A stretch of DNA of 64,000 nt, taken from positions 2,696,001 to 2,760,000 of the forward strand of contig NC_092193.1 of assembly GCF_043641665.1 (NCBI RefSeq), written 5' to 3'. Positions 52,340 to 64,000 of this stretch are shown one piece after another. Origin of the DNA: Enoplosus armatus. Its lineage: Eukaryota > Chordata > Actinopteri > Centrarchiformes > Enoplosidae. Every line of letters begins with the position of its first letter. The first letter of the stretch is position 1. The position numbers and the translations under genes were made by a program. A model generated the notes under the pieces. The model had not been told where the DNA came from. It did no database searches and worked only from the letters and a program-made list of their open reading frames with translations.

Positions 52340-54842
52340 CGCCCCCTAGTGGCCGAGACGGAGGTGGATGAAGGATTATTTAGGAAGAAGCAAAGACGTT
52401 CTGCTCCTGAGACTGAACAGAAGAAAACCGGAGTCAGAGGCTGAGTTTGTGGCACAAAGGGAGGAGGGTAGTCCACTTTTTTGCCCTGAATTTCGTCTCA
52501 CAGGCAGCGCTGACTCCCAGAATAAAGGAGGGTTTGTTCTCAGCCTGAGAGGAAGTGCAGCCGCCCCCATCCAGAGCAAGAACGCCCCCCATTTGTGCCG
52601 ATTGTTTACCAAAAAGTGGCAATCGTGCGGCCCGGAGGCGGCAGAGGACAATCGTTAACGTAGCAAAGATTCGTGCTTTTAAATTGCGTGTGGCTCACTC
52701 TCCGTTTCCCTGTTAAGTATTTGCTGAAGTCGCTTGTTTATTTTTCTTTTTTAACATGTCCTCGACAAAGTTTAGGCTATTTTTTGAAAAGGATATTTAC
52801 ACGAAAACAAAACAAACTGTGGCAAAAGCGATATTTTCCGTTTTTACGATATCAACCATTACACAGAGCGAGATATGTTTTGATACGAGGGCGGGGTCTG
52901 AGGGGGCCAATCGCAGCTGTCCTTCAATTTTACGATGAGGTACTACGCGTTTGTTTCATGTTAGCTTGTTGTTGTTTTTGTTTTGTAAGCGTAAGTGTTA
53001 CATTTTTTTAATTCAGCATTATTTTCTGAACCGTCCGTCCCATCTCAGCGGGAAATCAGTGTGCTAATTTTCATAAACGAACAGCTGCAGCCTTTAACTC
53101 CGTTTATTTTTCCGTACAAACTTTGCTTCAGCTGAAGCAAAACAACACACAAATTCATATCATGTAAGTATGTACAAAAAGAAACTGATTTAATTTATTT
53201 TGTTTCTCTTTTAGAAATATATGACGAGACGTTCAAGAATGTTTTGCTCTTGAATATTTGCTAATATAAAAAAAACAAAAAAGCATTGTATTATCTTGGG
53301 TGAAACACTCACATCAAGCATATTATGGAAAATAGAAATATAAGATTATAGATTATATTAAAAGATGAGTGAAGGATTCACACCAGACAGAAGCAGTTTG
53401 ACACACGATGCTTTTTATCTGCATGTTGGTCTGAAATGTTCAGTGAAGCTTTGAGGAGTTTTATTGCAGCTTCCATGTGAAGAGTTCTGAGCCAAAACGT
53501 CCAGTTAGATTAAGTTTTGACCTTTTCCCTCCAAACACTCATTAGGAAAGAATTTTTTTTAAAAGTCAGTGCTTAAAATTAGTCATTGTTGCTCTTAAAT
53601 TAGAAATAATTCCCTGTCCTCTTCCTCGTGAAGAGCAGCAGTAAAACTTCGCCTCATTCAGAAATGTAAATCGAAAGGTTTATAAACTGGATGAAATCCG
53701 AAAATATCGCAGTTTTCACAGTAAAACAACTTTCATCCGGTGTTATAAGATAATGTAAAAGTCATTTGTTCAAAATAACCGATTTTCATTGGCCTTTGAT
53801 GTATATTTTCATTAATTAACTTTTCCAACTCAACAAATTCCGGCTCAGTTTTTGGTGGATAACACATTCACTTGAGGGAATTAATCAGGAGGAATAAATT
53901 TCATCATGTTAACTTAATAAATTACCGCATTCAGGGAGGAAAACTTTAGGATATTAAGTGCACTGTAACTGTAATTTGAGGGAATAGTTTGTAAGTTAAG
54001 ATCACGTGACTAATTGAACAGAGCAATTAATAAAAAGTATTCCCTAACAATTAATGAAGGTCTGTATCGCAGCATGACATTTTCTGTAAAGGAACATTAA
54101 GCGCTCGAGCACCTTTGCTGACCTCTGGTGGTGACCAGGAGGAATTAAAACAAGCACATGGTGAGTTTGTTGTAACTGCAGCTGTGGATCAGAACTCTTC
54201 ATGAAATCACGTTTGATCAGGGAACAAACAGGTTTCCTGCTCTTTGAAATGTAATAAATATAAGTAGAGTTTTAATTTTTAAAACTCTCATTACTGGAAT
54301 GAAACTCCTCGATTCAAACAGACCAACGGCAGCACTGGATTATTGTATTTTAACACCTCCGGCTGGGAAAAGGTGAGTCCTCATCAACACCTTTGAGTGT
54401 CCCCGTAAAGGCAGGTAGGCGAGAAGCCGCTACTATTGTAAATATCAAAGTCCTTCATATTTTTACATGGACAGATCAATCAGGGCTCATACGGCGATGT
54501 CACGGCAGGATTAAAGACTGCAGCGGGAAGCAGGAGACCCTTTAACTCGTTACAGAGCTGCGGGGAGGTCAAAGGTCGCAGGAAGACGACGTTCAGTCTG
54601 TGAAACGTGATTTGAGGTTGAAGCTTTTTGGCCGAGAATGTTCAAGTTTCAACACACGAAAAAAAAAAAAAGCACTTTCTTCACCGTTTGTTTCTCTTTC
54701 TTTTCTCAGCAAAATGTACGCCCCCCCCCACCCCCAGTATGTTTTTTTTAAAGGTTTTAAAAATGTCTTATTTGAGTTGACGTAAAGTCTTTCAATTAAA
54801 TAAATATTTCAACAATTTTGACAATAAAAAGTGGGATGTTGG
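52340..54842 (+). other. dip2c: dip2c 3' UTR (predicted)
   Basis: About 2.5 kb without coding signal from the stop codon to the predicted cleavage site. It contains AATAAA-like hexamers at several places (for example near 52520, 53893 and 54250). Two Pumilio-type octamers are present, TGTATATT at 53800-53807 and TGTAAATA at 54437-54444. There is also a short poly(A) run near 54660 and a C-rich run near 54721-54735. The length resembles long vertebrate DIP2 3' UTRs. The exact end is inferred. Confidence 0.6.
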
Positions 54843-54862
54843 TGTATTTATTGTTGTTGTTT
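54823..54862 (+). terminator. dip2c poly(A) signal and GU-rich downstream element
   Basis: AATAAA at 54823-54828 is followed at 54831-54862 by a strongly GT-rich stretch (gtgggatgttggtg, then attgttgttgttt). This is the best-formed signal plus downstream-element pair on the plus strand after the dip2c stop. A second AATAAA lies about 20 nt upstream (aattaaataaat). Cleavage is expected near 54.84 kb. Confidence 0.55.
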
Positions 54863-55566
54863 CGCAGGTTTCAGGGGGTTGAAGAACAAATGTGTTCAGT
54901 GTTGGTGTCCATACATACTGTACTGCACAGCATTACAACACTATACTTACTTTATATTGAGTTTCCAGCTGGTTTCATATCTTTGTAAATTAATTATTTT
55001 TGATTTTTGAACTGTTGATCGGACAAAACAAGAAAGATGTCACTTTTTTCTAACATTCAACAGACTTTATGATAAATGATAAGAAATATTCGACACATTA
55101 ACGGCTCAGTGACTCCCTGAAACAGCTGGTCACCGTAGTTTTTAAACAAACGTTACGGGAGTAAATAGTGCTTTTGTTATTACTATTTACTATTTTCAGC
55201 AGCGGATTAATCACTTCATTGTTGGTTTGGGTCTTTTCTTGGGATTTTCGGACAATAAGGGAAGTTTAGAAAAGGTTTATTGATTAAGATTAGTGTCTTG
55301 CTCTGTGGCGTCATCGATCACACCTTCTTAAAACAGAAACTGATCAACTCATTACAACTCAACACTAACCTGTGATTAGTCGTTAGTGTTCAACAACTAC
55401 AGCTCCCATGAGGCTTTTCTGTTGAACGCCAACACAATAACAACTTCCCTTGTTTACTCAGATAACAAAGAAAGAACTTCTGTCTTACCTGCAGCTGCTT
55501 TGTTTACTGCCCAGTACAGTCGCAGATAATCGACAAAGAGCTGCTGAAATGAAACTGAACTTCAGT
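54863..55566. other. intergenic gap between convergent dip2c and zmynd11
   Basis: About 0.7 kb between the two predicted transcript ends. It holds part of a dispersed repeat (about 55135-55265) and otherwise AT-rich sequence with no coding signal on either strand. Confidence 0.5.
55135..55265. repeat. unnamed repeat family, rearranged copy C
   Basis: The first half is the reverse complement of the family's left part (ctattttcagcagcggatta). The second half (gttggtttgggtcttttc, ggacaataag) is in the forward orientation. Confidence 0.55.
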
Positions 55567-55603
55567 CAAACAACAAACACAGGAAATTGTTGATACATTT
55601 ATT
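55567..55603 (-). terminator. zmynd11 poly(A) signal and GU-rich downstream element
   Basis: On the minus strand AATAAA occupies 55603-55598. It is followed 15-30 nt downstream by cctgtgtttgttgtttg (55583-55567), a classic GU-rich element. A Pumilio-type TGTATATA (minus strand, 55639-55632) lies about 30 nt upstream. Cleavage is expected near 55.58 kb, giving a zmynd11 3' UTR of about 4.3 kb. Confidence 0.55.
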
Positions 55604-57127
55604 TCCTCCATGTTAGCACATAGAATATATTTATATACATATTGCTAGCTAAAGCATCAAAAAAAAAAAAAAAAGTCAGGAGCATAGAAAATGTTAAGCC
55701 ACAATTAATAGTTTACATATGGACAGAACAGAAGATGAGCGACAGGAGGTGAGAACAAAGGGAACTTTACACTGGTTTTATTCCAGTTAGAAGTACATAA
55801 ATACTCTGCAAGTAAAAGCAGGATTTCATCTAGTACTCGCACAGTATTATGTGCTAAAACACTCTGGAATCAGAACAGTGAAAAGTCTGGTTACGGGCGA
55901 CAATCTGATCGATTTACTCACTTTTTCAAGCTGAAAACGGCTTTAAAAGATGCGATTTAGCTCGACTGAAGTTCCAGAAAATAAAAAACATCATTGTCAT
56001 ATTGCATTACTCTGAGGGAGTGCAACTACGTCTTTTCTTACACGAGGAGAAAAAAAAAAAAACCAATAAGAAAAAGAAAAGGAGCCGGAGATACACACAC
56101 TTTTACTCATGCAGTTAAAAAACCAGAGATACAAACTGGAATGACATCAAAAAAAAAGGGAAAAAATAAGAGAAACTTTCCACACTGAAACCTTTACGGC
56201 TGGATGGACGAATATAAAAAACAGTCAAAGAAAGCGGGTCACATGTGTGTAACATAAAACAGGCGTGTCAGTCTGGGAGAACATGCATCTATCGGTTGGT
56301 TTTCAACATGACGTTAAGAAACAACATACATTGAAATATTCGGATACGTCGAAGGTGCAGTGTAGCTCTCGCTGAGTTTAAAATAACAAATAAAAAATGA
56401 AAATAACCGGAAACGCACACACATGTTGAAGATGACACGGACCTCAGGGCGTCGCGGTGACGACAGAAGCCGGGGGGGGGGGGGGCTGATATGAGAACGG
56501 TTGTACATTGTACAAAACTAGAACTAACAGTCATCGGGATCGCTGTGAACACAGAAAAACAAACTGATATCTAAAATTTGTGAATTCATTTACAATGTAC
56601 ATATAATATGAGCGAGGAGATATTGACAGAATGACATTTTATTTACATGTAGTGCAATGATGATAAAAACAAACAAGAAAAGAAAACGACGGCATGTTTG
56701 ACCTTAAAGCCTGCAGAGGAGAACTGAGATAACACAGCGAGAGAACTCTTGAGAACTCTTCCCAGAAATCAAATATTAACGTGAGCGCGCACTGGGGGGG
56801 GGGGTCAAACAGTAGCTGAGCTGTACAATAACATGTTACATCTTAAAGTGATACACTTAAATGAGTTTCCAAAGAAAGACTCGGAGACGAGTGAGTGGAA
56901 GTCTTTAAAGTCTGGAACAACAGCGACCGTAAATTCTCTCCAATAGTGGACCGTTTCAATGATCAATAACAATAACAATAATCATCATATTGTTTGTTCT
57001 TATACTAATAGGAAGTTTCCACATTTCTCTTATAGTCGTGAAATCTCATTAAAAGACCAAAAACCAACACACACACACTGTAGTTCAACTTGATTCAACC
57101 CAACACACACCGTCCTGCTGCTCCAAA

Positions 57128-57455
57128 CACTCACTAGAGCACCAAATGTGGATTCATCCGCCGCTGAAAATAGTCCCCAACAAGTGCACTATTCCCTCCT
57201 GTTTGTTTGATGAAAACTACAGCGAGCAGCTGTTTGAGGAAATGACTGAGCCTTTTTTCTTTTTTAAATGATATATTTGTGAGGTGTTTTTAAAGATTTA
57301 CGTTCTCTTCAGTAAGAACCAATGAGCTTTGAGCTGAGAGCCACAGACAGGAAGTCAGACAGCACTGAGAGACGAGCCGACATGTTGGTTTTGGTCTTTT
57401 TTTTTCTTTTTTTTTTTTTTTTTTTTAAAATGGGATTTGTTGACAATAAGAAAAG
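57128..57455 (+). repeat. unnamed repeat family, copy B (inside the zmynd11 3' UTR)
   Basis: Shares actagagcaccaaatgtgga, tagtccccaacaa, gccacagacag and gacaataagaaaa with copy A. It lies antisense to the zmynd11 transcript. Confidence 0.75.
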
Positions 57456-59094
57456 TATGGACTAAAATCACTCGTTGCTTTATGCTGCTGTTTATGAAAC
57501 TCAACACTTCCTGTACATATTTCACAATAAAAGCCTTCCAAGTAAAAAGGAAGTCCCCATTCCAGACTTTTCTAAGCAAGTTTGAGTCTATAGTAACTTC
57601 ACACTAGAAAAAAAAAAAGTCAAGTAATTGATATGTTTGATCAGGAGAAAATTCACTGGCAATAATTTTGACAAGTAAATCATTTATCAAGCTAAATGTT
57701 CTGGATTTTATAGATTAAATGAATAAAATAATGGACAGATGAGTCAATAATGAAAATAATCATTATACAAAGAATGGAAAGAACTGAACTATATGTGGAA
57801 AACATTTTGCTTTCTCGTCGTTAGGGTCTCAATTTAAATGACATTTTATTTACGTGTTGTGTCATCTCGGTATAATATACTTGATTCCGTCAGCAAATTA
57901 CATTTTGTCTTTATTTGACGTTCTAAAGTCTCCGACGTCTTCTGGCTCATGAGTGAAGGATTTCCTGTCAGATTGGTAGAGTACCACCTGAACTGATGAA
58001 GGAAGTTTTGAGTTTTCATTTACAGCAAAAAAAAGCAGCAGCTGGAGTTCAACGCGACAAGCGGCCGTCTCAAAGCGTGGTTCTCTCTTTACATGGAGGT
58101 GAATAAAAAAGGTCCTGCCCACTATGTGAGAATTTACGGTTGTTTATTTGTCACATGTTAACAGAAGCACAAACTGATTAAACAGCAATCTGTGTGTAAA
58201 AAAAACGAAGCGTCTGTACAGAGCAACTGAATTATTTTCCTCCGTTCAGTCAATCTTCATAACTGAGGAAACAGTCGACAAACTTTAAAAGTGTCACACT
58301 TCCCAAAGAAAATCAAAAACTGGCAATTTTATTGCCCCTTTGAAAAAAGATTCCAAGCACCATATTTATACACCATCAACACTCGACATCCAGCGCAGAG
58401 GAAACTATAGAAAAGCTTAATTTGATCATTCACATTTGCATAATGTTTTATATTGGTCCATCCGTCGTCACTGCTCATTAAACACCAGCGAGCGTCTGGT
58501 CTTCTCTTCTTTTTTTTGTTTTACCGTAACTAATATATATAAAAAAAAAATTATAAAAAAAAGACAAACTATGAAACTATCAACATGCATGTAGCCTCAC
58601 TGAGAGGAAGAGGATGAGAAAAGAAAAAGAGAAACAGGCACTGACCACCAACTACAGCATAAGCAGTGAAAAAGTCTCATAGATAGTCACTTCAGGTTAA
58701 AAAAGAAAAGAGGATGAAGTTCGAGTGTACATCACTATAAAAAAATGACACTGACGAAGCTCGGAAAAATATACATCATTTTTTAGGTTGTCGGAGGGCG
58801 GGGGGGGGGGGGGGGTGGGGGGGCTCACCAGATCTTCTCAGGTAGGTTCAACAAAATGTCAGATTTGTTTTTTTGGCAATATTAACAAGCATTTGGGTTG
58901 TTAAGAAAACGAAGTGTGCAAAAAAGTGGAAAAACTGTCAAATGGTGGAACCTCTCTAAGATCCAGCTCAGTAAAGATTGCTATACATTTCTCCAATTTA
59001 GAACAAATTAAAAACTTGATATTTCTTTTTCAATATCTGACTCATAAAAATTAGTCTATTTAAAAAAAAAAAGACCCCAAAAATGTGCATAATT

Positions 59095-59121
59095 ATAATA
59101 ATAATAATAATAATAATAATA
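59095..59121 (-). repeat. (TAA)9 in the zmynd11 3' UTR
   Basis: Trinucleotide AT-only run; reads (TAT/TTA)n on the transcribed strand. Confidence 0.93.
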
Positions 59122-59804
59122 CGAATAGAATATAGAAGATTTAATTTGCCGGCGTCTTTTAAGGCCGACCTCGTGACCCTGTTCCCAATGAGTGACTTGA
59201 GGACAATAAAATTTTAGGTAGAAATGATAGGTGCTATCCACCACAATAGTTCCATGAAAAAAAACGAAATATATTAACGTCTGTGAGCGTCCACTATTAA
59301 AGATCTTCTGCCGATTTTTGTTATTTTTTAAATAGGTTTTCTCTATGAAAGCAGAGCTAGTTCAATGCTGCGATGGTACTTACGGTATGTTTACATTTTC
59401 TTTGTAAGATCGACGGTGTGTATTTGTTGCATTTACAGTAAGAAAAGTGATTTTTTTTTTAAAAATTCAGGTAATAAAATGTATTCAGTTAATGTTCATC
59501 TGTTACTAAACACTTAAATAACACATTCTCTGACACGAGCTCAAAATCAGCACTTCAGTAAAGAAAAAACTAAAATCAAAAGAAACGACACAAAATCATA
59601 CCAAAACTCTGCGTTCGAGCCATCTGTTCACGATTCAGAGGGAGAAAAATAAACAAAATATAGAAGGAGAAATCAATACAGTGGGTACATTAAATAATAG
59701 AAACAAAATGGAAAACAAAACAGGGAACAAATTGCTCTTTTCACGCAGAAAACATCGGGTCCACAAAGTTTTCAGGAAGGCAAGTAGAGAAGCAGGAGGG
59801 AGGT

Positions 59805-59837
<33 letters not shown>

Positions 59838-59923
59838 TGTGTGTTGTAGACACTGACTGACAGGAGGAGGAAAGGGCAGGAGCCAATGGCGTGCTGTGTA
59901 GGGTCAGAGGGGGCGGGGCTTGT

Positions 59924-63773
<3,850 letters not shown>

Positions 63774-64000
63774 CTGCCGAGGCAACACACACAAAAGGAA
63801 ACGACCCAGCAGTGTATTTCTAACAAGCAAAACTCAGCCACAGTTTCTTTTGTAGAGTGTTGACAGTACTACGCATACATTCGCAAGTATGTTGTGTATA
63901 TATTGTTTGCTGGCTACGGCTGTAACATTATTTACATTATTAAATTAATCCGTGAATTATTTTTTCTTTTTTAAATCAATCCTTTTAGTCTAAAATTGTC
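63774..64000 (-). other. zmynd11 intron upstream of the PWWP exon (partial)
   Basis: AT-rich intron running off the window. The bromodomain and PHD exons should follow on the minus strand beyond 64 kb. Confidence 0.8.

Larger units (their letters stand above)
55580..59923 (-). other. zmynd11: zmynd11 3' UTR (predicted, about 4.3 kb)
   Basis: AT-rich sequence without splice or coding signal downstream of the zmynd11 stop. On the sense (minus) strand it carries three C tracts (rc of 56471-56485, 56794-56804 and 58801-58823). Pumilio-type octamers are TGTAAATA (56647-56640), TGTATATT (58775-58768) and TGTATATA (55639-55632). A (TAA)n run lies at 59095-59121, and a dispersed repeat copy at about 57128-57455. 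Earlier poly(A) signals could give shorter forms. Confidence 0.55.

Noticed and set aside
52368..52658. A 96-codon frame just after the dip2c stop, and an antisense one
   Set aside because: No homology or conserved motif; simply an open stretch in the GC-richer start of the 3' UTR.

Overview
The window is vertebrate nuclear DNA, almost certainly from an acanthomorph (spiny-rayed teleost) fish. Coding DNA occurs as short exons with GT-AG borders in long AT-rich introns. The introns are packed with (CA)n/(TG)n microsatellites and with dispersed repeats I recognise from percomorph genomes. There is no sign of prokaryotic organisation.

Two genes are present, arranged tail to tail. From about 2.0 to 52.3 kb on the plus strand lies the 3' nine-tenths of dip2c (disco-interacting protein 2 homolog C). 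It comprises 32 constitutive coding exons that join in frame into 1,363 residues plus a stop. There is also one candidate 30-nt alternative microexon at 45069-45098. The N-terminal DMAP1-binding region (about 190 residues by comparison with the 1,556-residue human protein, from memory) lies upstream of the window. The two tandem adenylate-forming (FAAL-like) domains are complete: domain 1 spans exons 3 to about 17, domain 2 exons 19 to 32. From about 63.8 down to 59.9 kb on the minus strand lie the last six coding exons of zmynd11 (BS69): PWWP domain, basic linker, coiled coil and C-terminal MYND zinc finger, 359 residues plus stop. Its N-terminal PHD and bromodomain exons are beyond the window.

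Between the stop codons (52340-59923) are the two long 3' UTRs. Convincing poly(A) signals with GU-rich downstream elements place the dip2c end near 54.84 kb and the zmynd11 end near 55.58 kb, so about 0.7 kb separates the convergent transcripts. In human 10p15.3 DIP2C and ZMYND11 are also convergent neighbours, so this is conserved synteny and supports calling the DIP2 paralogue C rather than A or B.

Functionally the genes are neighbours, not a pathway. DIP2 proteins are tied to lipid (diacylglycerol) homeostasis through fatty-acyl-AMP-ligase-like domains. ZMYND11 is a chromatin reader of H3.3K36me3 and a transcription and splicing repressor. The most interesting signals are in RNA processing: a probable SRRM4-type neural microexon, a GC-AG intron, a short intron whose two ends carry complementary (AC)n and (UG)n tracts, and several other splice sites abutting CA or UG repeats. 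Introns also hold a 156-bp tandem repeat, a deleted Tc1-like transposon and an apparently unnamed repeat family with three copies in the window.
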